Shown piece by piece: positions 1 through 5,075 of a stretch of 5,075 nt of DNA. The stretch spans positions 1 through 5,075 of the forward strand of contig VFGQ01000033.1 of the NCBI GenBank assembly GCA_009391605.1. Direction: 5' to 3'. How positions within the stretch are numbered: position 1 is the stretch's first letter; every line of letters begins with the position of its first letter. The notes below the pieces were generated by a model, which was not told the DNA's origin, did not search any database, and was given only the letters and a program-made list of their open reading frames with translations. Made by a program: the position numbers and the translations under genes. The stretch is from SAR202 cluster bacterium. Lineage in GTDB: Bacteria > Chloroflexota > Dehalococcoidia > SAR202 > GCA-002694895.

Positions 1-334
1 CACTAAGTTTATTAGTCGCATGTGTGATAGCATATCCACCCAAAGAATGACCAATTCCAAAAATATTATTTAAATTCAAATCAACAATTAATGTTTGTAA
101 TTCAAATGCGAATTCATTCCATTTATAATCATGATCCGGATTATCACTTAACCCATGACCAGATAAATCAATAGTAAGACAATTATAATCAGATAATTTT
201 GTAATTATTTGGTTCCAAATCATTCCATGGAATCCTGAGGCATGAACAAATAAAAGAGTATACTTTGATTTCTGCGTAGTATTCCATTTTGAATATGAAA
301 TTTTATAATTATTATGATTTATATAGTTAGTCAA
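1..334 (-). CDS. Alpha/beta hydrolase, N-terminal part (cut by window edge)
   Basis: This is the first 111 codons of an alpha/beta-hydrolase-fold enzyme; the rest lies beyond base 1. Seen directly: the beta-strand and oxyanion-hole segment LLFVHASGFHG (residues 27-37), the strand LTIDLSGHGLSDNP (53-66), and the nucleophile elbow GHSLGG with the presumed catalytic Ser97. The Asp and His of the triad would be in the missing part. This order is typical of small esterases, C-C hydrolases and haloperoxidase-like enzymes, and the substrate cannot be told. No ATG exists in frame before the conserved region. The frame is closed by a stop at about 360, so TTG at 332-334 is the best start, with ATT or ATA as weaker options. 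No clear ribosome binding site is visible. The gene begins 7 nt after the stop of the aminotransferase-like gene on the same strand, so the two are probably cotranscribed. Family confidence is high; the start is uncertain. Confidence 0.85.
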   Translation of the reverse strand, partial: MTNYINHNNYKISYSKWNTTQKSKYTLLFVHASGFHGMIWNQIITKLSDYNCLTIDLSGHGLSDNPDHDYKWNEFAFELQTLIVDLNLNNIFGIGHSLGGYAITHATNKLS

Positions 335-341
335 TATTAAT

Positions 342-1481
342 TTACTTTTTAAAATACTTTTTTACAACATTAACAAATTTATCTATATCATTATCATTAA
401 TCCATAAATGAGGGGTAACTCTAACAGTATTTGTACCTCTAACACTTACATGTACATTGTTATCAGTTAAATATTCTGTAAAATCTGATGGAATACGATC
501 ATTAAATCTGATTCCAAGGTAATGCCCTGCCCTATATTTATCATCAATTGTTGAAATACCGACATCTGAAAGATTTTCTATAATCTTATTATTAACCTCT
601 GAGGTATATTGATATATTTCATCTACTCCCCATTTCAATAACTGTTCAAGAGATTTGATCAATGGAGGTAATAAATGAAAATTTCCTTTATGCCCATAAT
701 CAAACCGCCTTGCTCCTGGTAAAAATTCACTTGGGTAATTAATTAAACTTGCGGGGTTTTCTGATCCTTCTTTATGACCCCACCAATACTCCAATGGATC
801 TCCATCGTGATATTTGGGATCTATATAACACAGCCCTAGATTATACGGTCCTAAAAGCCATTTATATCCCGAGACAACTAAGAAATCCGGTTTGATGTTT
901 TCAATATCTAAGGGTAAAGCTCCAACTGATTGCGTACCATCAATAAGCAGAGCAATATCTGAATTTGATATATTTTTGGAAATTTTTTCCAAATCAATGT
1001 ACCCGCCATCAGTCCAATGATTATTCGGCAATGAGATAATCTTTACATTATCATCAATTGTATTTAATATATTGGATGTCCAATCATCATCTTCAGGTCT
1101 AGGCACCACTGACAAGGTTGCATTAGATTTAATAGCAATTTGCTCCCAAATATAATAATTAGAGGGGAATTGTTCTGACAATACCATTATAGAATCGTTG
1201 GAATTAAGATTTAGATTTTTAGCTGCAGTTGCAAATCCATAACTGGCAGAAGGTATTAAAGCTATATTATTTTCGTCAGTATTAACTAATTGCGCAAATA
1301 ATTGTCTAGCTATATCTGCCTCAGTAAAAAAATCTGACATATGAATATTCCAAGGTTGTGCTTTTAAATTTGTACCATATGCTGCAGCATTAACTGATTC
1401 ATTAAGAAGGCATCCAAAATATGCAGTATTAAAATATGCTTGATCTTTAGGTATATTAAATAAATGTCTTTGAGATTTCAT
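342..1481 (-). CDS. Class V aminotransferase-fold PLP-dependent enzyme
   Basis: A 379-residue protein of the fold-type I, class V PLP family, which includes cysteine desulfurases, isopenicillin N epimerase-like proteins and kynureninase. Visible landmarks: the cofactor-phosphate segment PSASYGFATAA (77-87), LSEQFPSNYYIW (101-112) supplying the aromatic that would stack on the PLP ring, LPNNHWTDGG (151-160), and DGTQSVGALPLD (181-192), where Asp181 would pair with the pyridine nitrogen and Gln184 with O3'. The Schiff-base lysine is Lys207 in SGYKWLLGP. VRVTPHLW (353-360) offers Arg354 for substrate carboxylate binding. The loop where SufS/CsdA carry the catalytic cysteine (near RGTNT, 348-352) has no cysteine, so cysteine desulfurase activity is unlikely. 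Full length for the family. The ATG at 1479-1481 has no evident Shine-Dalgarno sequence. It lies upstream of, and probably in one transcript with, the alpha/beta hydrolase. The reaction is unknown; lyase, epimerase or aminotransferase are all possible. Confidence 0.9.
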   Translation of the reverse strand: MKSQRHLFNIPKDQAYFNTAYFGCLLNESVNAAAYGTNLKAQPWNIHMSDFFTEADIARQLFAQLVNTDENNIALIPSASYGFATAAKNLNLNSNDSIMVLSEQFPSNYYIWEQIAIKSNATLSVVPRPEDDDWTSNILNTIDDNVKIISLPNNHWTDGGYIDLEKISKNISNSDIALLIDGTQSVGALPLDIENIKPDFLVVSGYKWLLGPYNLGLCYIDPKYHDGDPLEYWWGHKEGSENPASLINYPSEFLPGARRFDYGHKGNFHLLPPLIKSLEQLLKWGVDEIYQYTSEVNNKIIENLSDVGISTIDDKYRAGHYLGIRFNDRIPSDFTEYLTDNNVHVSVRGTNTVRVTPHLWINDNDIDKFVNVVKKYFKK

Positions 1482-1519
1482 AATTAAAATAATATTTTAT
1501 TTATCTATTTAGGTAACTT

Positions 1520-1549
1520 ATTCTATTACATGAATATTGCTGATGTAAA
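1520..1549 (-). promoter_or_regulatory. Candidate sigma-70 promoter for the aminotransferase-hydrolase operon
   Basis: Read on the minus strand, TTTACA (1549-1544) resembles a -35 box with 5 of 6 matches. It is followed after 18 nt by TAGAAT (1525-1520), a -10 box with 5 of 6 matches. Transcription would start near 1513, giving a leader of about 30 nt before the ATG at 1481. The spacing is good, but such matches arise easily in A+T-rich DNA. Confidence 0.4.
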
Positions 1550-1565
1550 TCATCTAGAATATAAT
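1537..1565 (+). promoter_or_regulatory. Candidate sigma-70 promoter for surE
   Basis: TTGCTG (1537-1542), 17 nt, then a perfect TATAAT (1560-1565). Transcription would begin near 1572, about 40 nt before the surE ATG. The leader contains AAAGGG (1597-1602), a usable Shine-Dalgarno sequence 10 nt from the ATG. This candidate interleaves with the minus-strand promoter, so the two divergent transcripts could compete for polymerase. Evidence is by motif only. Confidence 0.4.
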
Positions 1566-1612
1566 TCATTAGCACCAATTAGATAGCACAATCAATAAAG
1601 GGTAAAATAATA

Positions 1613-2404
1613 ATGGAAATTTTAGTAACTAATGATGATGGGATCAATTCCCCTGCTATTAATAAATTAGCAGAAGTATTAAAACAATATGGAAATGTTA
1701 CAGTTGTGGCTCCCGACAGAGATCAGTCTGGTAAAGGTCCAAGCGTGACTTTAAGAGATGTACTTAGGTACAACCAAGTAAATATTAATGTTGATAAGGT
1801 TAATGCATATGCAGTTGAAGGAACTCCGTCAGATTGTGTGATTTTAGCAAATAAAGAAATCAATCCAAAAGGTTTTGATTATATTTTCTCAGGAATTAAT
1901 TATGGTGCAAATATGGGGTCAGATCTTTTAATATCTGGTACAGCTGGCGCTGCTATTCATGGATATTTAAGTGGAACGTTATCGGTAGCATTATCGATTG
2001 CATCACTTGATGCTGTAAGAACAGATATTACATCTTCTATTAACTATTCATCAAAAATATGTGAATTTCTAATAAAAAATAATATTAAAGAACCTCAATT
2101 ATTAAATGTTAATTTCCCCAATTTGCCATCTGATCAAATTAAAGGTACTAAAAGTACATATATCGGTCCGAGAGTTGAAGATGAAATATTATTGAAAGAA
2201 TCTAGGGCAAGGGGAGATTATTATTGGCTTCGATTAGATTTAAAAGATAACATCGAATTCCCGAAAGATACTGATATGAAAGCAATTCAGGATGGTTATA
2301 TTTCAATTTCTCAAGTTGATATAAACCTTAATCCTGGAGGATCAGACAATACAGATAATAATAAATATATTGTTAATCAATTAACTGAATATCTAAATAA
2401 ATAA
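1613..2404 (+). CDS. surE: 5'-nucleotidase SurE
   Basis: A 263-residue SurE-family metal-dependent phosphatase (EC 3.1.3.5). The family hydrolyses nucleoside 5'- and 3'-monophosphates, and some members hydrolyse short polyphosphate, in the cytoplasm; in E. coli it supports stationary-phase survival. Signature motifs are all present: ILVTNDDGINSPA at the N terminus with the metal ligands Asp8 and Asp9, VVAPDRDQSGKGPSVT (31-46) with Ser39, GTPSDCV (70-76), and SGINYGANMGSDLLISGTAGAA (93-114) with Asn96 completing the metal site. Length is normal for the family (about 250-265). The ATG is preceded by AAGGG 10 nt upstream. The gene is divergent from the aminotransferase operon and converges on the phosphatase gene, with 2 nt between stop codons. 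It is apparently monocistronic. In some bacteria surE sits beside pcm and rpoS; neither is here. The identification is secure; the preferred substrate is not known. Confidence 0.96.
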   Translation: MEILVTNDDGINSPAINKLAEVLKQYGNVTVVAPDRDQSGKGPSVTLRDVLRYNQVNINVDKVNAYAVEGTPSDCVILANKEINPKGFDYIFSGINYGANMGSDLLISGTAGAAIHGYLSGTLSVALSIASLDAVRTDITSSINYSSKICEFLIKNNIKEPQLLNVNFPNLPSDQIKGTKSTYIGPRVEDEILLKESRARGDYYWLRLDLKDNIEFPKDTDMKAIQDGYISISQVDINLNPGGSDNTDNNKYIVNQLTEYLNK

Positions 2405-2406
2405 TA

Positions 2407-2910
2407 TTAAGAAAATTTATATAATTCATACCATTTTTTAAGTTTTTGAAATTGTATATTATTCAAATTTGCACCCCATCTATTCGATTTAACAATTTCC
2501 ATACTTTCAAATAAATCTAATCCTGTGGTAATTAAATAAGCGATGATAATTAAAGAACTTCTCCCAACACCTTCTTTACAATGAACTAAAATATTATTAT
2601 CAACCGATATATTAGAATTAATATATTCAATAGCATTATCAATTTGATCTAATTCTGGAGCAAAATAATTATCTACTGGAATATTAAAATAATTAATACC
2701 AATTGATTCAAATAAAGACTGGTCAAATAAACTTTCACTTCTCATATCAATTACACATTTCACTCCTAATTTCTGGATAGTAAAAACATCATGTTTAGTA
2801 TATTCTCCAGAAATAATTATATTATCTGTTATATTTGAATAATCAAAAGAAGATTTTCCAAAATTTGTAATCCATTTATAAAAAACTATTGGGAATCTTC
2901 TGCTAGCCAT
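2407..2910 (-). CDS. Dual-specificity/tyrosine-type protein phosphatase
   Basis: A 167-residue member of the cysteine-based protein phosphatase superfamily, of the compact dual-specificity type. The signature CX5R loop is intact as VHCKEGVGRSS, with nucleophile Cys111, phosphate-binding Arg117 and Ser118. Asp80 in IPVDNYFAPELDQID is a suitable general acid. The N-terminal part (ITDNIIISGEYTKHD, then GVKCVIDMRSE) matches the usual opening of dual-specificity phosphatase domains. Targets could be phosphoproteins, but small dual-specificity-like enzymes also act on phosphoinositides, phosphatidylglycerophosphate or RNA 5' phosphates. A longer frame begins at TTG 2956-2958, 28 bases inside the dehydrogenase gene. 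ATG 2908-2910 is preferred because it lies 20 nt after the dehydrogenase stop, has GGA (2920-2922) 9 nt upstream, and starts just before the conserved domain. It is probably cotranscribed with the dehydrogenase. The function is not otherwise inferable. Confidence 0.87.
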   Translation of the reverse strand: MASRRFPIVFYKWITNFGKSSFDYSNITDNIIISGEYTKHDVFTIQKLGVKCVIDMRSESLFDQSLFESIGINYFNIPVDNYFAPELDQIDNAIEYINSNISVDNNILVHCKEGVGRSSLIIIAYLITTGLDLFESMEIVKSNRWGANLNNIQFQKLKKWYELYKFS

Positions 2911-2930
2911 TATTAAATTTCCATTCCATT

Positions 2931-3680
2931 TTATAAAATTAAATAACCTCCATCGCAAGGTAAATCAACTCCTGTAATAAAAGAAGCTTTATCTGAAGCT
3001 AAAAAACAAATTGTCTCTGCTACTTCTTCAGGGGTTCCAAATCTTTTCATCGGATGTTGATCTTTTAATTTAGTACCTATAAATTCATCATCTAATATAT
3101 TTTTAGTAAGATCAGTATATATAAATGCTGGGGACACACAATTCACCCGTATGTTTTTATCACCAACAAAAGATGCCAAGTTTTTTGTATACTGAACTAT
3201 TCCTCCCTTAGATATAGGATATGGACTTGTTAAGGAATTCAAATATTCAGGATATACCACCTGCCCCATAATAGAAGATAAGTTAACTATCGATCCTTGG
3301 TTTTGCTCTATCATCACTTTAACAACTTCTCTTGATACTAAATATGTACCGTTTAAATTAACTTCTAAAACTCTTTTCCATAATTCATATTCACTTACTT
3401 CTTGATCAAATGCATTGCGAGCAGTAACACCTGCACTATTAATCAAGATATTAATTAAATTAAACTTTTCTGAAATTGTTTTAATCAAACTAGAAACCTG
3501 ATTTTCATCAGTAACATCAATGTCGTAATAAAATAAATTGTCTTTGTTAAAATTAATATCTATTGGTTTTAAATCTAATACTATAACTTTCGCTCCTTGG
3601 TTTAAAAGAAGCTGCACAGTTGCCTTCCCAATTCCTGAAGAACCTCCGGTAACTATAGCTATTTTGTCATTAAAATCCAT
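2931..3680 (-). CDS. Short-chain dehydrogenase/reductase (SDR)
   Basis: A 249-residue classical SDR, a soluble NAD(P)-dependent oxidoreductase with a Rossmann fold. Seen: the dinucleotide motif TGGSSGIG (11-18), Asp36 at the end of the second strand (an acidic residue here usually favours NAD over NADP), the adenine-site Asp55 in YDIDVTD, the NSAG motif (81-84), Asn108, the catalytic Ser136 in NLSSIMG, and Tyr154 with Lys158 in YPISK. The C terminus has the usual FLASDKASFITG and DGGY segments. The Ser-to-Tyr spacing is 18 residues, about five more than the usual 13, through an insertion around PEYLNSLTS (144-152) that would shape the substrate pocket. ATG 3678-3680 has a good Shine-Dalgarno GGTGA at 3694-3690. 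It is the first gene of a likely two-gene operon with the phosphatase. The substrate is unknown; resemblance to glucose dehydrogenases and 3-oxoacyl-ACP reductases is only at family level. Confidence 0.93.
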   Translation of the reverse strand: MDFNDKIAIVTGGSSGIGKATVQLLLNQGAKVIVLDLKPIDINFNKDNLFYYDIDVTDENQVSSLIKTISEKFNLINILINSAGVTARNAFDQEVSEYELWKRVLEVNLNGTYLVSREVVKVMIEQNQGSIVNLSSIMGQVVYPEYLNSLTSPYPISKGGIVQYTKNLASFVGDKNIRVNCVSPAFIYTDLTKNILDDEFIGTKLKDQHPMKRFGTPEEVAETICFLASDKASFITGVDLPCDGGYLIL

Positions 3681-3766
3681 TTGTTACTTTCACCAGATTT
3701 AATTATTATATAATTCTATATTAATCAATAATGTTTTACTAATATAAATTCTTTCAACAGGAAAAA
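3681..3766. promoter_or_regulatory. Divergent intergenic region between SDR and EamA genes
   Basis: This 86-base gap must hold both start signals for the flanking divergent genes. TATAAT occurs on both strands in nearly back-to-back positions: 3709-3714 on the plus strand and 3710-3705 on the minus strand. The minus-strand copy would start the SDR transcript near 3698, just ahead of the GGTGA ribosome site. No convincing -35 box is seen for either. No operator-like repeat stands out above the A+T background. Confidence 0.25.
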
Positions 3767-4654
3767 GTGAATACCAACTTATTAGCACTAATCCTTACAT
3801 TTGCATCCGGGTTAATACATGTGTCTTGGAATGCAGTTTATAAATCTAGCGGAAGTCCTGAACAGTTGTTTGTTGGGTCTAGGATATTTAATTCTCTATT
3901 TTTTTTACCCTTCTTTATATTTTTCTACAAACCACTTAATAGCCAGGATTTAATATATTTAACAGGCACTATAATAACTCATTTTTTTTATTTCTATTTT
4001 TTAATAGCAATGTACAAAAATGAAGAATTTTCTAAAGTTTATCCACTTTCAAGAGGATTGGGGAATTTATTAACCCCTATTTTTGGAATTTCTTTAATTA
4101 ATGAAATTCTATCTAAATTATCAATAATTGGAATATTAATTAATTTATCAGGATTAATATTATTAAATATAAATAATTTTTCAAATTTAAAAACAAATAT
4201 ATTTAAAGATCACAAAATTTTAAGTAACAAAGGAGTTAATTATTCTATTTTAACTGGATTAATGGTAACGTCTTACTCACTTATCGATAAATTGGGAGTT
4301 ATAAATATACATCCATTTGTATACATGTATCTTTATACTAATTTCGGCGTTTTTCCATTATTTAATTTAAAATTTTTTTTAAATAAACAAAATGTTTATA
4401 AAGGATTATTAAGTAAACAGAAAATCAAGCAATATGCAATGGTAGGTATAGGTGATACAACTTCATATATACTAATTTTATATACTCTAACGTTCATAGA
4501 AGTAAGTAATATAGCACCAATGAGAAATATAGGTATTGTTATTAGTTTTATAATTGGATATCTATTTCTAAATGAAAGATTACAATTCAATAGAATAACC
4601 GGATGCCTGTTAATATTTATAGGGATAATAATCACAGGAATAGGTATTAAATAA
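3767..4654 (+). CDS. EamA/DMT-superfamily membrane transporter
   Basis: A 295-residue integral membrane protein of the drug/metabolite transporter superfamily with two EamA repeats and about ten hydrophobic segments (roughly 4-22, 36-54, 62-83, 98-111, 117-135, 157-175, 183-203, 223-243, 254-268 and 275-293). Family hallmarks: the first-helix motif HVSWNAVYKSSG (18-29), SKVYPLSRG (89-97), the repeat-end pattern NEILSKLSIIGILINLSGLILL (112-133), and its counterpart NERLQFNRITGCLLIFIGIIITG (269-291), each with a conserved Glu (113 and 270). EamA proteins export or import amino acids, nucleosides or other small metabolites across the inner membrane; the substrate is unknown here. The start is GTG with AGGA 4 nt upstream, and an in-frame stop at 3740 rules out a much longer N terminus. 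The selenocysteine glutaredoxin follows 41 nt downstream on the same strand, so cotranscription is possible but no functional link is evident. Confidence 0.92.
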   Translation: MNTNLLALILTFASGLIHVSWNAVYKSSGSPEQLFVGSRIFNSLFFLPFFIFFYKPLNSQDLIYLTGTIITHFFYFYFLIAMYKNEEFSKVYPLSRGLGNLLTPIFGISLINEILSKLSIIGILINLSGLILLNINNFSNLKTNIFKDHKILSNKGVNYSILTGLMVTSYSLIDKLGVINIHPFVYMYLYTNFGVFPLFNLKFFLNKQNVYKGLLSKQKIKQYAMVGIGDTTSYILILYTLTFIEVSNIAPMRNIGIVISFIIGYLFLNERLQFNRITGCLLIFIGIIITGIGIK

Positions 4655-4695
4655 TTGATAAAGTAATTAAAATAGTTTTAAACAATATAAATATT

Positions 4696-4938
4696 ATGAT
4701 ATTAAAATTTTATACAGCAACCTGGTGAGGGTATTGCCATAATCTAAGAGGATTCTTGGATAAAAGCAATATAACGTACGAAGCAATTGACATAGATGAA
4801 AAGCCAGAGGCAATTGAAGATTTATACAAATTTCAAAACGGTGGTCGAACAATCCCAATGATTGTTTATCCAGATCAAGATCATCAGGTAAATCCTAGGC
4901 CTAATGATGTGTTAAAAAAAATAGAATCTTTAAATTAA
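4696..4938 (+). CDS. Selenocysteine-containing mycoredoxin-like glutaredoxin (in-frame UGA at 4726-4728)
   Basis: An 80-residue thioredoxin-fold redox protein, provided TGA 4726-4728 is decoded as selenocysteine (U). The order is: first beta strand ILKFYTATW (2-10), active site U11-G-Y-C14, helix [11 protein letters not shown], strand TYEAIDID (27-34), Asn48-Gly-Gly, the cis-proline motif RTIPMIV (Pro54), and VNPRPNDVL near the C terminus. This matches actinobacterial mycoredoxin-1 closely (YTTSWCGYC, NGG-RTVPT and NPS segments), with U replacing the nucleophilic first cysteine. Mycoredoxins reduce mixed disulfides between proteins and low-molecular-weight thiols, or reduce peroxidases. Selenocysteine should lower the pKa and speed thiol exchange. 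A SECIS-like hairpin follows the UGA. ATG 4696-4698 is the first ATG in the open frame and places the strand and active site at normal positions; no Shine-Dalgarno sequence is visible. Alternatives are a nonsense mutation or a sequencing error. Seen: the motif and UGA. Known: selenoprotein glutaredoxins exist in other bacteria. Inferred: decoding as selenocysteine. Confidence 0.85.
4726..4728 (+). other. Predicted selenocysteine codon (UGA recoding site)
   Basis: This TGA lies in frame between Trp10 and Gly12, at the position of the first cysteine in the family's CGYC motif. The frame continues for 69 conserved codons to a TAA. It is the only in-frame TGA within any recognised gene in the window, against about 20 in-frame TGG tryptophan codons, so reassignment of UGA to tryptophan is not supported. 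Confidence 0.82.
4731..4772 (+). promoter_or_regulatory. Bacterial SECIS-like hairpin
   Basis: An RNA hairpin inside the coding sequence, starting 2 nt after the UGA. The lower stem pairs 4731-4737 (GUAUUGC) with 4766-4772 (GCAAUAU), seven pairs including one G-U. A symmetric internal loop follows (CAUA, 4738-4741, against AAAA, 4762-4765). The upper stem pairs 4742-4749 (AUCUAAGA) with 4754-4761 (UCUUGGAU), eight pairs including one G-U. The apical loop is GGAU (4750-4753). The first loop G is 22 nt after the UGA. Known for bacterial SECIS elements: they lie directly downstream of the UGA, the E. coli fdhF element spans about 40 nt, and the apical loop carries G near its start for SelB binding. 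All of these hold here. Pairing was worked out by hand; no folding energy was computed. Confidence 0.75.
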
Positions 4939-5075
4939 AAGCTCAAATTTAATTTTATAGGACAATGATCTGAACCCATGACATCACTTAATATGCTTGA
5001 ACTTTTTACATTATTTACAAGATTATCAGATACAAAAAAATAATCTATCCTCCACCCTACATTTCTATCCCTGGC
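4935..5075 (-). CDS. xthA: Exonuclease III-family AP endonuclease, C-terminal end (cut by window edge)
   Basis: The last 46 codons and the stop of an exonuclease III / endonuclease-exonuclease-phosphatase family protein; its start is beyond base 5075. The visible part contains [16 protein letters not shown], matching the conserved R-x-D-Y/F strand and loop before the final catalytic block. It then has [15 protein letters not shown], where the SDH triplet supplies the active-site Asp and the general-base His, followed by the C-terminal strand. This ending is typical of Xth/ExoA enzymes, which cleave DNA 5' to abasic sites and remove 3' blocking groups in base excision repair. The symbol rests on this fragment only; another endonuclease/exonuclease/phosphatase-family nuclease of the ExoA type cannot be excluded. 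The gene converges on the glutaredoxin gene, and the two TAA stops share the 4 bases 4935-4938 (TTAA). Confidence 0.85.
   Translation of the reverse strand, partial: ARDRNVGWRIDYFFVSDNLVNNVKSSSILSDVMGSDHCPIKLNLSF

Noticed and set aside
1485..1499. Small hairpin TAAAAT-AAT-ATTTTA next to the aminotransferase start
   Set aside because: Only six A-T pairs with a 3-nt loop, too weak to argue for a regulatory structure.
2372..2385. Palindrome GTTAATCAATTAAC near the end of surE
   Set aside because: It is inside coding sequence, only 6 bp per arm, and A+T-rich. There is no T-run or operator context.
2911..2958. Longer phosphatase N terminus starting at TTG 2958
   Set aside because: It would overlap the dehydrogenase by 28 bases, use a weak start codon, and add 16 residues with no domain match. 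ATG 2910 has a better ribosome site and position.
4396..4635. A 79-codon open frame on the minus strand
   Set aside because: It lies wholly inside the transporter gene, antisense to its hydrophobic C-terminal helices. Its apparent hydrophobicity mirrors that gene, and it resembles no family.
4726..4728. TGA as a simple nonsense mutation or sequencing error
   Set aside because: It cannot be excluded without reads. However, the remaining frame is fully conserved, the TGA falls precisely at the catalytic cysteine, and a SECIS-like hairpin follows at the right distance. Chance coincidence of all three is unlikely.
4756..4938. A 60-codon gene starting at TTG 4756
   Set aside because: It would be a glutaredoxin fold without its first strand or active site. 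The conserved N-terminal part continues in frame upstream across the TGA to ATG 4696, so this start is an artefact of reading TGA as a stop.
4929..4956. Inverted repeat TTAAATT/AATTTAA followed by TTTT after the glutaredoxin gene, as a terminator
   Set aside because: The stem is entirely A-T with a 9-nt loop and only a four-T run. This is expected by chance in such DNA.

Overview
This is a strongly A+T-rich window, roughly 70% by eye, with tightly packed genes. It carries seven protein genes plus a selenocysteine-type gene that ordinary gene calling would truncate. All seven visible stop codons are TAA. The layout looks like a streamlined free-living bacterium. The mycoredoxin-type glutaredoxin is a family best known from Actinobacteria and also seen in Chloroflexi, so a low-GC marine member of one of those phyla is a plausible guess. 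The sequence does not prove it.

Layout: (1) 1-1481, minus strand: a class V PLP-dependent aminotransferase-fold enzyme, followed 7 nt downstream by an alpha/beta hydrolase that runs off the left edge; these look like one operon. (2) 1482-1612: a divergent promoter region. (3) 1613-2404, plus strand: surE, a survival-type 5'-nucleotidase. (4) 2407-3680, minus strand: a short-chain dehydrogenase followed by a dual-specificity-type protein phosphatase, an apparent two-gene operon that converges on surE with only 2 nt between stops. (5) 3681-3766: a second divergent gap. (6) 3767-4938, plus strand: an EamA/DMT transporter, then an 80-residue mycoredoxin-like glutaredoxin. (7) 4935-5075, minus strand: the C-terminal end of an exonuclease III-family enzyme, whose stop overlaps the glutaredoxin stop.

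The main discovery is the glutaredoxin at 4696-4938. Its reading frame contains one TGA (4726-4728), exactly where the first catalytic cysteine of the CGYC redox motif should be. The motif reads W-U-G-Y-C. Starting 2 nt after the TGA is a 42-nt two-part hairpin (4731-4772) with an 8-bp upper stem and a GGAU loop. Its size and placement match a bacterial SECIS element. The best reading is a selenocysteine-containing mycoredoxin/glutaredoxin. A standard caller would report only a 60-residue fragment without its active site, starting at TTG 4756.

The other genes are recognisable families, but their substrates cannot be read from the sequence. No selenocysteine machinery genes, RNA genes, mobile elements or CRISPR arrays are visible, and no stretch over 300 bases lacks a gene.
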